From Streptomyces diastatochromogenes (GTDB lineage: Bacteria; Actinomycetota; Actinomycetes; Streptomycetales; Streptomycetaceae): a stretch of DNA of 64,000 nt. The DNA lies in contig NZ_MCGQ01000004.1 in assembly GCF_002242805.1 (NCBI RefSeq), positions 96,443 to 160,442 on the forward strand, in the 5' to 3' direction. This document shows, piece after piece, positions 45,202 to 53,719 of the stretch (position 1 is its first letter; each line of letters starts with the position of its first letter). Under the pieces are notes generated by a model. The model did no database searches. It was given only the letters and a program-made list of their open reading frames with translations, and was not told where the DNA came from. A program made the translations under genes and the position numbers.

Positions 45202-46413
45202 TCAGTGCGAGGTGTCGAAGACCTCGTCGCGGGTGGTCGCTAGCGCGGACTCCAACGCGCCGCGCAGCACGGGGTGTTCACGTACGTCGCCGACGACGAG
45301 CCGGGGGCGGGCCGCCGCCAGCTCCTCCAGCTCGGCCTGGACGAGGGCGCGCAGCACCTCGCCGCCGGCCGTCAGGGCGGAGCCGCTGAGGACGACGAGT
45401 TCGGGGTCGAGGACGGAGACGAGCGAGGCGAGACCGGTGGCCAGCCGGGTCGCGTAGGTGGCGAGCAGCTCCCGGTGGGGGCCGCTCGCATGGTCGGCGG
45501 CGCGTGCCAGGAGTTCCGCGGCGGCCTCGGTGTGCGGCCCCGACGGCACGTCCTCGATGCCGAGTTCGCGGGCCAGCTTCGGTACGGCCTGGGAGCCGGC
45601 CAGCTCCTGGTAGCCACCGCTGTTGGCCTTGGTCACCTGGCGCACCAGGGGGGTGCCTGGCACGGGCAGGAAGCCGACCTCGCCGGCGCCGCCGGTCCAG
45701 CCGCGGTGCAGCCGGCCGCCGAGGACCAGGGCGGCGCCCATGCCCTCCTCGTTCCACAGCAGCACGAAGTCCGCGTGCCCCTGGGCCGCGCCGAGCCGCT
45801 GTTCGGCGATGGCGACGAGGTTGACGTCGTTCTCGTACTCGACCGGCATCGGGAGCGCCGCCGCGAGTTCGTCGAGCAGCGTGGGGGAGTGCCAGCCGGG
45901 CAGGTGGGAGGCGTAGCGCAGCCGGCCGGTGCCCGGGTCGAAGGCGCCGGGGGTGCCGATGACCAGCCGGTGGACGTGGTCCCGGGCCAGCCCGGCGGCC
46001 TTGACGGCGCCGTCGAGGGCGTCGGTGACCTGCTGGACGACCGGGTGGGCGGGGCGGCGGCCGGGGGTGGGCAGTTCGTACTCGCCGACCGTGCGGCCGG
46101 TGATGTCGGCGACGGCGGCGCGGATGCGGTGCGGAGTGACGTCGAGCCCGGCGGCGTACGCGGCCGTGGGGTTGACCGCGTAAAGCTGGGCGTTGGGGCC
46201 CGGCCGGCCCTCGCTGGTGCCGGTGACCCGGACCAGACCGGCCGCTTCCAGACGGGCCAGCAGCTGGGAGGCGGTCGGCTTGGACAGGCCGGTGAGCTTG
46301 CCGATCCGGGTGCGGGACAGCGGCCCGTGCTCCAGCAGGAGATCCAGGGCGGCGCGGTCGTTCATGGCGCGCAGGACGCGCGGGGTGCCCGGCGTACCGG
46401 CGGTTCCTGCCAT
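45202..46413 (-). CDS. ROK-family transcriptional regulator
   Basis: 403 aa. A winged helix (LSRTRIGKLTGLSKPTASQLLARLEAAGLV) precedes a ROK domain (AGLDVTPHRIRAAVADI, NDVNLVAIAE, GGAGEVGFLPV). The usual ROK zinc motif CxCGxxGC is absent: RQVTKANSGGYQELAG stands in its place. It heads the sugar operon and is expected to repress it. The start is uncertain among TTG 46437, GTG 46425 and ATG 46413. ATG is used here because the alternatives sit too close to the AAAGG site. Confidence 0.88.
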   Translation of the reverse strand: MAGTAGTPGTPRVLRAMNDRAALDLLLEHGPLSRTRIGKLTGLSKPTASQLLARLEAAGLVRVTGTSEGRPGPNAQLYAVNPTAAYAAGLDVTPHRIRAAVADITGRTVGEYELPTPGRRPAHPVVQQVTDALDGAVKAAGLARDHVHRLVIGTPGAFDPGTGRLRYASHLPGWHSPTLLDELAAALPMPVEYENDVNLVAIAEQRLGAAQGHADFVLLWNEEGMGAALVLGGRLHRGWTGGAGEVGFLPVPGTPLVRQVTKANSGGYQELAGSQAVPKLARELGIEDVPSGPHTEAAAELLARAADHASGPHRELLATYATRLATGLASLVSVLDPELVVLSGSALTAGGEVLRALVQAELEELAAARPRLVVGDVREHPVLRGALESALATTRDEVFDTSH

Positions 46414-46506
46414 GGGGGTCGACACCTGCCTTTCCAACTGCCCAGCTTCCCAGTGACCTGGTCATGACGTCCAGTCTTGATCACCGGGGCGCCGGAAGAT
46501 CACTGT

Positions 46507-46521
46507 TAGGAAACTTTCCTA
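46507..46521. promoter_or_regulatory. probable ROK operator TAGGAAACTTTCCTA
   Basis: Perfect 7+1+7 inverted repeat about 95 bp upstream of the ROK start codon, in a relatively AT-rich stretch. GGAAA/TTTCC arms are common in ROK (NagC/Mlc/XylR) operators. It is placed to control the regulator and the whole sugar operon. Confidence 0.75.
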
Positions 46522-46570
46522 TTCGGGTGGGAGGAACGTAAGCCCAGGACGAAGAGGGCGTCAATAGACA

Positions 46571-46608
46571 ACGCCCCCGAGGCAACAGAGTCGTTACCTC
46601 GGGGGCGT
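46571..46608. terminator. intrinsic terminator after the secreted hypothetical gene
   Basis: ACGCCCCCGAGG pairs with CCTCGGGGGCGT, extended by AAC/GTT across a one-base bulge on each side, with a 6-nt loop. It lies 55 bp downstream of the minus-strand secreted protein gene and insulates it from the ROK promoter. Confidence 0.85.
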
Positions 46609-46662
46609 GCCGTAAGGGGGTGCGGGCCTGCTTCACAGGCCTGCGTCAAGCGGGGTGCCGGA

Positions 46663-47490
46663 CTACCTGACCGTCACGTGGTCACCGGCGGAGGTCTTGG
46701 CCGCGGTGGTGGCCGTACCCGTGAAGACGAAGCGGTAGGTGCCGCTCTTGGTCGCCGTCACCGTGGTGGACAGGGCGCCCCCGGTGCCGGAGGTGATCGC
46801 CTTGACGTTCTTGTACGAACCGCCGTCCGCCTTGAACTGGAGCAGGACCGTCCGGCCCTGGTAGCCCGTGTACTTCAGGCTTTCCCAGTTCGCCCGGGTC
46901 AGCTTGCCCTTGACGGTCAGCGTCTTGCCCTTGGCCGCGGGCTCCGGGGAGGCGTTCACGGTCACCTTGGCGGCGCGCTGCACGTTCGCCGAGGCGAGGT
47001 TGCCCCAGATGGTCACGTCGGTCTCGTTGTGCAGGTAGTCGTCCGAGACGGTGCCGTCGGCGTGGGCGTACAGGCCCGCGGCCTTCCAGGTGGTGGCGTC
47101 CGCGGCCTCGAACAGGGAGTCCCCCGGGTCCACGGTGATCGTCTCGGTGCAGCTCTCGGTGACCGTGGTGTCCGTCGTGGCGGTGGGCGTGCAGCTCGGC
47201 GCCGCCTCCGGGTCCAGCTCGTTGGGCATGGTCCGCAGGGTGCCGCGGTAGAGGATCACCGCCTGGAACGTCTTCTTCTGGTCGATGACCAGGTCCTTGG
47301 GGCGGGTCAGGGTGTAGGACACCGGCACGGTCACGGCCTTGCTGATGCCGACGACGACCGGCTTGCCGTTGTTCACGGTCACGCCGGCGAAGGTCAGGTC
47401 GGGCGTGCCGGCCGCGGAGGCCGCGGGTGCGGCGAGGCCGGCGAGTGCCAGGGCACCGGACAGGGCCGTGCCTATGGCGAGCTTTCTCAT
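46663..47490 (-). CDS. secreted hypothetical protein with Ig-like/calcium-binding-like beta repeats
   Basis: 275 aa. The signal peptide is MRKLAIGTALSGALALAGLA ending near PAASAAG. The mature protein is beta-rich and Thr/Val-rich with two similar segments (VTVPVSYTLTRPKDL and KVTVNASPEPAAKGKTLTVKGKL) suggestive of Ig-like folds, and ends YRFVFTGTATTAAKTSAGDHVTVR. A TCTPTATTDTTVTESCTETI stretch holds two cysteines that could form a disulfide. ATG 47490 is chosen over the longer frame because GTGGGGAAAC precedes it. Function unknown. Confidence 0.85.
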   Translation of the reverse strand: MRKLAIGTALSGALALAGLAAPAASAAGTPDLTFAGVTVNNGKPVVVGISKAVTVPVSYTLTRPKDLVIDQKKTFQAVILYRGTLRTMPNELDPEAAPSCTPTATTDTTVTESCTETITVDPGDSLFEAADATTWKAAGLYAHADGTVSDDYLHNETDVTIWGNLASANVQRAAKVTVNASPEPAAKGKTLTVKGKLTRANWESLKYTGYQGRTVLLQFKADGGSYKNVKAITSGTGGALSTTVTATKSGTYRFVFTGTATTAAKTSAGDHVTVR

Positions 47491-47648
47491 GTTTCCCCAC
47501 ATTCGGAGGGGGCCCCCGGGCGGCGTCGCGCTCCAGAGCAAGGGCCCTTGTGGAGGTGACCCTAAAGGATCACCGTATGCGGAGGGAACGCGGGGTTCCT
47601 GTGAAGACGATCTGAATCCCCGGGTGCGTCACGAGTCCGTCACGGATC

Positions 47649-47677
47649 TGGTTTTCGCTGGTCAGAGGGCTTAGATT
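47649..47677 (+). promoter_or_regulatory. candidate promoter giving a near-leaderless transcript
   Basis: TAGATT at 47672-47677 is a good -10, with a weak TGGTTT 17 nt upstream as -35. The -10 ends only 8 nt before the GTG start codon, so transcription would begin at or just before the start. Confidence 0.55.
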
Positions 47678-47685
47678 CACGATTC

Positions 47686-48219
47686 GTGCCCGATGGAAGA
47701 CTGGTGCTGAGGCTCTGGCTGAGCACGTTCGCGAGCTTTCTGCCGTTGATGGTGATCATGGCCCTGGTCGAGGCCTCCGACGACGGCTTCGCCTGGCCGA
47801 CGCTCGGCGATCTCCTCCCCGTGCCGCTCGTGTGGGCGGTGCTGGCTCTCCTCGGCGCCCTCTATGTGCACGGGGCCCTGATACGACGTGCCCGGGGCAC
47901 CGGGATCCCGGTCACCGTGGCGGCCCTCGCGGAGACACAGGAACGCACTTTCCCCGCCGGGCCGCCGGCGCGGCTGAGGACCCTGCTGGACACGTCCGAG
48001 CGGGCGTTCGCCGTGATGGGCGGGGAGGAGCGACTGGAGTTCCGCTGGCGTCCGTTCCGTGGCCGGCAGTCCGTCGCCGGTTCGGTGACGTTCGAACCCT
48101 CGGGCGAGGCCCGGGTGTGGATCCGGGCGGGGGAGGGGCTGACGAGCATGCAGGGGGTGCGCAGGGCGAGTGCGTTCGTGGCGCTGTGCCAGATGGCGAG
48201 GATGGTGGGGGCGGAATGA
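47686..48219 (+). CDS. membrane hypothetical protein
   Basis: 177 aa. Two N-terminal hydrophobic segments (LWLSTFASFLPLMVIMALV and VPLVWAVLALLGALYVHGAL) are followed by a soluble beta-rich domain of about 110 residues. No recognised domain. GTG 47686 fits the promoter position; GTG 47701 is an alternative. Its stop overlaps the next start (ATGA), so it works with the lipoprotein encoded there. Confidence 0.8.
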   Translation: MPDGRLVLRLWLSTFASFLPLMVIMALVEASDDGFAWPTLGDLLPVPLVWAVLALLGALYVHGALIRRARGTGIPVTVAALAETQERTFPAGPPARLRTLLDTSERAFAVMGGEERLEFRWRPFRGRQSVAGSVTFEPSGEARVWIRAGEGLTSMQGVRRASAFVALCQMARMVGAE

Positions 48220-48854
48220 AAAAGCGTCACATCGCGGCGGCGGTGCTGCTGCTGGGCGCGGTGGCGTGTTCGGCGCAGGAGAAGCCGGTCGCCCGTGCGA
48301 CGCCCTCCGCGTCCGTGCCCTCCTGCCGCTCCGGTGCCATCCACTGGCGTACGACCGCGGCGGAATGGCGGCTCACCGAGGTCTCCCCGGTGGTGACGGT
48401 CGGCAAGAGCGACGTCAGGGCCGGGAAGTACGCGCACTTCGCGTTCCCGGCCGTCCACGTGCGCACGGTGACGGCGAGCGTGGAGACCAGCGCGCCGAGC
48501 GTCTCGGACCGGCGTGTGCTGGCCTCGCTCGCCGACCGCCTCAGCGTGGACGTGGCCATGCTGGGCAAGCCCGGCCGGACGACCGTGAACCGGAAGCAGG
48601 ACCTGGTCACGGTGGACCTCCGCGGAGTCCCGGGCCGCTTCGTCGAGGCCGACGGGGTCCACGTCGTGCAGGCGAGCTTCACCGTCACCTGTGCCGGCCG
48701 GGACACCGACCTGTACGGCAGCGTGACCACCTGGGACGGCGACGGCAGTGCGCTCCTGCGATGCGGAAGGCACCCCGGCAAGGACGCCTGGGTCCGCGAG
48801 GGCTACCGCCTGGCCTGCGGAACTACTTCGGCGCCGACCGCTGCTGCGGAGTGA
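48216..48854 (+). CDS. lipoprotein of unknown function
   Basis: 212 aa. Signal peptide MKKRHIAAAVLLLGAVAC with Cys18 as lipid anchor. The mature domain is beta-rich with three further cysteines (PSCRSG, TCAGRD, LRCGRH). ATG 48216 overlaps the upstream stop, which fixes the start. The 3' end overlaps the convergent MscS gene by 32 bp. Confidence 0.82.
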   Translation: MKKRHIAAAVLLLGAVACSAQEKPVARATPSASVPSCRSGAIHWRTTAAEWRLTEVSPVVTVGKSDVRAGKYAHFAFPAVHVRTVTASVETSAPSVSDRRVLASLADRLSVDVAMLGKPGRTTVNRKQDLVTVDLRGVPGRFVEADGVHVVQASFTVTCAGRDTDLYGSVTTWDGDGSALLRCGRHPGKDAWVREGYRLACGTTSAPTAAAE

Positions 48855-49938
48855 TCGGCGTCGCCGCCTCCGACTGCGGGGACGCGGTGTTCGAGTAGAC
48901 CGAGGGTGCCGCCACCGAGGCCGTCGGGTCGGGGGTGTCCTCGGTGTCCTCCGTGGCCGTCGCCCCGCCCACGATGCGGATGCTGGCCGCGTCGAACGCC
49001 CGCTTGATGCGCCAGCGCAGCTCGCGTTCCACGGCCACCGCCTTGCCCGGCATGGTCTTGGCCGAGACCCGGACCACCATGGAGTCGATCAGCACGCTGT
49101 CCAGGCCGAGCACCTCGATCGGCCCCCACAGCAGCTCGTTCCAGGGCTCTTCCTTGGTCATCTGCTCGGCGACCTCGTCCAGCGTGGCCTTCACCCGGTC
49201 CAGGTCCTCGCTCGCCCGTACGGTCACGTCGACCCCGGCGGTCGCCCAGCCCTGGGAGAGGTTGCCGATCCGCTTGACCTCGCCGTTGCGGACGTACCAG
49301 ATCTCGCCGTTGTCACCGCGCAGCTTGGTCACCCGCAGCCCGACCTCGATCACCTCGCCGGAGGCCACGCCCGCGTCGACCACGTCACCGACGCCGTACT
49401 GGTCCTCCAGGATCATGAACACGCCGGAGAGGAAGTCCGTGACCAGGTTCCGGGCACCGAAACCGATCGCCACACCGGCCACACCGGCCGAGGCCAGCAG
49501 CGGGGCCAGGTTGATCTTGAAGGTGGACAGCACCATCAGCGCGGCCGTGCCGAGGATCAGGAAGCTCGCCACCGAGCGCAGCACCGAGCCGATCGCCTGC
49601 GAGCGCTGCCGGCGCCGCTCGGCGTTGACCAGCAGCCCGCCCAGCGCGGTGCCGTCCACCGACTCCACGGTCCGGTTCATCCGGTCTATCAGCTTGGTGA
49701 TCGCCCGCCGCACCGCCGCTCTGAGCACGAACGCCACGACCAGGATCAGCAGGATCTGCAGGCCCATCGCGAGCCAGGTCGACCAGTTCTGCTCCACCCA
49801 GCTCGCCGCGTTCGTCGCGCTCTCCTGGGCGTCCTGGAGCGTCGGCACGGCCGGGGCCGTGGACCCCGACGGAGACGGGGACGGCGTCGCACCGGCGGCC
49901 TGTAGGACGACGGGCAAGGACACGGCGGGTACCTCCAT
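48823..49938 (-). CDS. small-conductance mechanosensitive channel (MscS family)
   Basis: 371 aa. N-terminal helices (WLAMGLQILLILVVAFVLRAAV, SFLILGTAALMVLSTF), then the pore-lining TM3 LLASAGVAGVAIGFGARNLVTDFLSGVFM, the beta domain YGVGDVVDAGVASGEVIEVG and an alpha/beta C-terminus. It opens under membrane tension to release solutes during hypo-osmotic shock. A Ser/Thr/Pro/Gln-rich tail of about 45 residues follows the core. ATG 49938. Confidence 0.92.
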   Translation of the reverse strand: MEVPAVSLPVVLQAAGATPSPSPSGSTAPAVPTLQDAQESATNAASWVEQNWSTWLAMGLQILLILVVAFVLRAAVRRAITKLIDRMNRTVESVDGTALGGLLVNAERRRQRSQAIGSVLRSVASFLILGTAALMVLSTFKINLAPLLASAGVAGVAIGFGARNLVTDFLSGVFMILEDQYGVGDVVDAGVASGEVIEVGLRVTKLRGDNGEIWYVRNGEVKRIGNLSQGWATAGVDVTVRASEDLDRVKATLDEVAEQMTKEEPWNELLWGPIEVLGLDSVLIDSMVVRVSAKTMPGKAVAVERELRWRIKRAFDAASIRIVGGATATEDTEDTPDPTASVAAPSVYSNTASPQSEAATPITPQQRSAPK

Positions 49939-50240
49939 GGTGCTGGCCGGTCCGCTCCGGTGGGGCGGTCAAGGTCACGAAAAGGTCACCGGACGGACAG
50001 GACCACCACACTAACGGGGCATTGTGTGTGTGCCATGCCGTTCCGCGGTGGAGAGGCTCAGGAGAGACCGGTCTCACCCGGGCTTGAACAGGCCATGATC
50101 CTGGGGATGAATCAGGTGTGGTCGAAAACACTCCCAGCCCGTTACCGGGACATGGTGGCGCTTCCACCAGGCAAGAGGGGAGACTGACTGCAGATCGTCC
50201 CGGCGCGAGCCACGCGCCGCCGACGCCCAAGGAGGCCCCC
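49939..50240. other. 302-bp intergenic region between mscS and the HNH gene
   Basis: Divergent promoter space. It holds a 12-bp palindrome, GAGACCGGTCTC, at 50064-50075 and the short TG run near 50021-50031. I could not assign promoters. The HNH ribosome site AAGGAGG lies at its right edge. Confidence 0.35.
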
Positions 50241-50777
50241 GTGCCGCATGTCCTGGTCCTCAACGCGTCGTACGAGCCACTCGGCGTCGTACCGCTTCGT
50301 CGCGCTCTCGTCCTCGTCCTGGAGAACAAGGCGGTCTCCCTCGAGGAATCCGGCGCCTATATGCACAGCGCAACCGTCACAGTCCCCGCACCCAGCGTGG
50401 TCCGGCTCAAGCGATTCGTCCGGGTTCCCTATCGGGGGCCCGTTCCTCTTACCCGCAGGGCGCTGTTCGCCCGCGACGGGGGCCGGTGCATGTACTGCGG
50501 TGGCGTCGCAACCAGCGTCGACCACGTCATCCCGCGCAGCCGCGGGGGCAAGCACGTCTGGGACAACGTGGTGGCCTCCTGCCGCCGCTGCAACCACGTG
50601 AAGGCCGACAAACACCTCGTCGAGATCGGCTGGCGGCTGCGCCACAAACCGGCCCCGCCTTCCGGTCTGGCCTGGCGCATCATCGGGACCGGCCATAGGG
50701 ACCCGCGCTGGCTGCCCTACTTGCAGCCGTTCGGCGCGGACGACGCCATGGCCCGGATCGACGGCATCTCCGCCTGA
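50241..50777 (+). CDS. HNH endonuclease
   Basis: 178 aa. The HNH fold at about residues 85-130 has CMYCGG and CRRCN as zinc ligands around VDHVIPRSRGG (catalytic His) and the Asn of WDNVV. The N-terminus LVLNASYEPLGVVPLRRAL belongs to a conserved actinobacterial single-domain HNH family. GTG 50241 behind AAGGAGG at 50229-50235 fixes the start. The DNA target is unknown. The 3' end of the gene forms half of its own terminator. Confidence 0.9.
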   Translation: MPHVLVLNASYEPLGVVPLRRALVLVLENKAVSLEESGAYMHSATVTVPAPSVVRLKRFVRVPYRGPVPLTRRALFARDGGRCMYCGGVATSVDHVIPRSRGGKHVWDNVVASCRRCNHVKADKHLVEIGWRLRHKPAPPSGLAWRIIGTGHRDPRWLPYLQPFGADDAMARIDGISA

Positions 50778-50791
50778 CGATCCGGGCCTTT
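50750..50791 (+). terminator. terminator whose left arm is inside the HNH coding sequence
   Basis: GGCCCGGATCG (50750-50760) pairs perfectly with CGATCCGGGCC (50778-50788), followed by TTTG. The stop codon TGA lies in the loop. Confidence 0.8.
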
Positions 50792-50818
50792 GTGTACCCC
50801 GTGGCCGAGCGGCTCCGT

Positions 50819-51421
50819 TCAGCCGCGGGGTCCTTCCACGCGCGCCCCGCGTACGGCGTACAGGGCGGCGCCCACGGAGAACGCCACCAGCGCAGCTGCC
50901 CAGGCGCCCGGTTGCGCACCCGGCTGCATCGGCCACGCCCACACCGTCGCCGCGCGCCCGCGCGCCCCCGAGGAGCCCAGATACACGGCGGTGACGTACC
51001 CGAAGACGGGCAGCCAGCTCAGCCGTGCGCCGAGCAGTACGGCTGCCGCCGCCGTGAGCCCCGTACACCCGAGTACGTTGCGGATCACCGTCGCGGGCCC
51101 GAAGACCTCCGGATGCCCGAGCACCGCGAGCGGCAGCAGCGCCGCCGCCAGCGCGGTCAGCGCCGCCAGCTGCAGCAGCCGGCGCGGCCACCAGGGGCGT
51201 ACGGCGGTCCGGTCGAGTTCGTCCGACGCCGTGTACAGGGTCGTGCCGATCACGGCGGCGGCCAGCAGGGGGGCCAAGGCGACGATGGGCACCCGGCGGT
51301 CGGGGTCCACATAGGTGTCCAGGCGGCCGGCGGCCCAGAGCGCGAAGGCGGCGGTGCCGGCGAGGGCGGCCAGGGCGGCCGGCAGCGCGCGGGAGCGCGC
51401 GTACAGAAGGAGTCCGGTCAC
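50819..51421 (-). CDS. membrane protein, last gene of the ABC operon
   Basis: 200 aa, almost entirely hydrophobic with about six helices (LPAALAALAGTAAFALWAAG, LLQLAALTALAAALLPLAVL and others). GTG 51421 overlaps the permease stop (GTGA), so it is translated together with it and likely forms part of the exporter. No named family recognised. Confidence 0.82.
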   Translation of the reverse strand: MTGLLLYARSRALPAALAALAGTAAFALWAAGRLDTYVDPDRRVPIVALAPLLAAAVIGTTLYTASDELDRTAVRPWWPRRLLQLAALTALAAALLPLAVLGHPEVFGPATVIRNVLGCTGLTAAAAVLLGARLSWLPVFGYVTAVYLGSSGARGRAATVWAWPMQPGAQPGAWAAALVAFSVGAALYAVRGARVEGPRG

Positions 51422-52752
51422 AGGGACGGCACCCCCTTCGGGTCGCAGTCGCCCCGGGCGGCGAAGTACGCGGACAGCCACGCGCGGCGCTCGTCCCCGG
51501 TCATCGCCGCGAAACGGGCCTTGGCGGCGCGGCGCTCGCGCAGCTCCGCGCGGTGGGACGCGTCTCCCTGGGCGTCCAGGTCGTCGAAGTACTTCTGCTG
51601 GGGGCTCGGCGCCAGGTAGGCCGCCACGACGTCGTCCGCCCGCTGCACACGGGGGTCTTCCTGCTTCTCGAAGGGGCAGTCGCGGTTCTGCAGCGACGCC
51701 ACGGCCTGCCACGCGAACTCCGTCGGGCTGGTCAGCCGGCCCCGTACCACCGACCAGCCGAACGGCGCCAGGGTCGGCAGCTCGGCCTCGTGGGCACGGG
51801 GGGCGCCGCCCCGGTCCGCCCACCGCACCGGCAGGTTCCGTACGCCCTTCAGCTTGCCGGTGACCCCCGACAGAGCCTCCCTGACCTGCGGGAGCATGCC
51901 CGCGTACCGGGCGTTGACACAGACGGCCGGGGTGGTGGAGGTGTCGCAGACCTGACGGTGGACGAGCGGGTCCCGGTGCCACAGGCCGTTCCCGGTGTGG
52001 GCGAGCAGTGCCCCCGCGGTCACGGCGACGGCCAGGGGCACCAGGGCCTTCACCCGGCGTCGGGCGGCATACGCCAGTGTGGCCGCGACCGCCAGCCCGC
52101 CCGTCCACAGCGCCATCGCCACCGGCTGCCACCACACCGGCAGCGAGGCGGACGGGACGGGAAACGCGGGATTGAGGTGGATGCCGGAGCCCGACCGGGC
52201 GGTCGACGCCATACCGAGCCCCACGTACCCGGCCATCGCCAGCAGCGGCGCCGCCAGCCGGGTGGGGACGACGCGACCCACCACATGCCCCAGCAGTGCG
52301 GCGGCGGCCACGGCCACCGCGTCCCCCGGCAGCAGGGCCAGGTGCGGCCGGTCGCCCCGGGCGAAGGGCCAGGTGGCGAGCATCGCGAAAGCCGCTGCGA
52401 CCAGGTAGCCGGCCACCACCCAGGCGACGACCGGCAGGGCGGACGCCAGGAACCGCGCGAGCGGTGTGCGTACGACCGTCCCCCACAGTTCCTCGGTGTG
52501 CCGCCGCCGCTCCCGGCCGCCCTGCCAGCAGCCCGCGGCGGCGGCGAACGGGGCGGTGATCAGCACCGCCGTGTGCAGTTCGGCCGCGGTCTCCGCCCAG
52601 CCGCCCTGCCAGCGGGCCGAGGACCCGGCCAGCATCGCGCCGAGCGTCAGCAGGATCCCCGCCCCGGCGAAGGGAGCGAAGCCGCGGACCGACTCGGCGC
52701 GCAGCGGGTGCCGGGTCCGGACGGCCGCCGTCGGTTCCGTCACGAGGGTCAT
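51418..52752 (-). CDS. ABC-2-like membrane permease with cytosolic tail
   Basis: 444 aa. The N-terminal 240 residues carry about six helices. The C-terminal region is soluble, contains CDTSTTPAVCVNARYAG with two cysteines and ends in a charged helical stretch (LRERRAAKARFAAMTGDERR). ATG 52752 overlaps the ATPase stop (ATGA). It is the membrane partner of the ATPase encoded upstream. Confidence 0.82.
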   Translation of the reverse strand: MTLVTEPTAAVRTRHPLRAESVRGFAPFAGAGILLTLGAMLAGSSARWQGGWAETAAELHTAVLITAPFAAAAGCWQGGRERRRHTEELWGTVVRTPLARFLASALPVVAWVVAGYLVAAAFAMLATWPFARGDRPHLALLPGDAVAVAAAALLGHVVGRVVPTRLAAPLLAMAGYVGLGMASTARSGSGIHLNPAFPVPSASLPVWWQPVAMALWTGGLAVAATLAYAARRRVKALVPLAVAVTAGALLAHTGNGLWHRDPLVHRQVCDTSTTPAVCVNARYAGMLPQVREALSGVTGKLKGVRNLPVRWADRGGAPRAHEAELPTLAPFGWSVVRGRLTSPTEFAWQAVASLQNRDCPFEKQEDPRVQRADDVVAAYLAPSPQQKYFDDLDAQGDASHRAELRERRAAKARFAAMTGDERRAWLSAYFAARGDCDPKGVPSL

Positions 52753-53522
52753 CGCGCCGCCTCCGTGCCCCGGGGCGCGCGGTGGGCCCGCAGCGCGGCG
52801 GTGTACCCGCGCTCGATCGGGTGGTCGCCCGGGCCGTGCGAGGCCGCGCCGAGCGCGGTGAGCGCCTCGGGGGTGCCCCGGTAGGCGATCCGGCCCCGGT
52901 CCAGGAGGGTGACCTCCGTGCAGGCGGCGGCCACGTCCTCCACCAGGTGGGTGGAGACCACCACGGTGGCCGACGCCCCCAGCTCCCTCAGCAGCTCGCG
53001 GAACTCCACGCGCTGCTCGGGGTCGAGCCCCGCGGTCGGCTCGTCCAGCAGCAGCACGCTCGGGTCGTTGACGATGGCCTGGGCGATGCCGACGCGGCGG
53101 ACCATGCCCCCGGACAGCGTCTTGATCTTCGCGTCGATGCGGTCGGCGAGCCCGACCCGGGCCACGGCCCGCTCCACGGCGGCCGGGACCCGGGCGCCGG
53201 GCAGCTCCTTCAGCCAGGCCACGTACGCCACGAACTCCCGCACCGTGAAGCCGGGGTAGTAGCCGAACTCCTGGGGAAGGTAGCCGAGCCGGCGCCGGAT
53301 CTCGGCCCGCCCGCGCTGGTCGGTACTGTCCTGCCCGACGATCTCCACCCTTCCGCCGGACGGCTGCGCCACCGTGGCCAGCACCCGAATCAGAGAGGTC
53401 TTGCCGGCCCCGTTCGGCCCGAGCAGCCCGTGCACGCCGGTGCCGAGGGCCAGGTCGACCGAGTCGAGCGCAAGGGTCTTGCGGTGCCGGACCCGTAGGC
53501 CGGTCACGCGTATGGAACTCAC
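52749..53522 (-). CDS. ABC transporter ATPase (ABC-2 exporter type)
   Basis: 257 aa. GPNGAGKTS (Walker A), LGYLPQEFGYYPGFTV (Q-loop), LSGGMVRRVGIAQAI (signature) and LLLDEPTAGLD (Walker B) are all present, with the H-loop in STHLVED. GTG 53522 lies behind CTGGAGA. It heads a three-gene exporter operon (ATPase, permease, small membrane protein) downstream of the sigma/anti-sigma pair, which may control it. Confidence 0.9.
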   Translation of the reverse strand: MSSIRVTGLRVRHRKTLALDSVDLALGTGVHGLLGPNGAGKTSLIRVLATVAQPSGGRVEIVGQDSTDQRGRAEIRRRLGYLPQEFGYYPGFTVREFVAYVAWLKELPGARVPAAVERAVARVGLADRIDAKIKTLSGGMVRRVGIAQAIVNDPSVLLLDEPTAGLDPEQRVEFRELLRELGASATVVVSTHLVEDVAAACTEVTLLDRGRIAYRGTPEALTALGAASHGPGDHPIERGYTAALRAHRAPRGTEAAR

Positions 53523-53719
53523 GATGTCTCCAGGGATGGGGCCGGGACGGACCGCGGGGCGGTCGCGCGGCTGCCGTTCGAATGGTTCGGGGGCGGCGAG
53601 GCCGCCGTGGGCGGGCCGCCCGGTGGTCGCGAAAGCCGGTGCGGCCCATGAAGCAAGAGGAAGCAGGCGCCGGGCGGGGCGGTCGAGGACCGGAGAGGGT
53701 CCTACGGCGCCCCTCGTCG

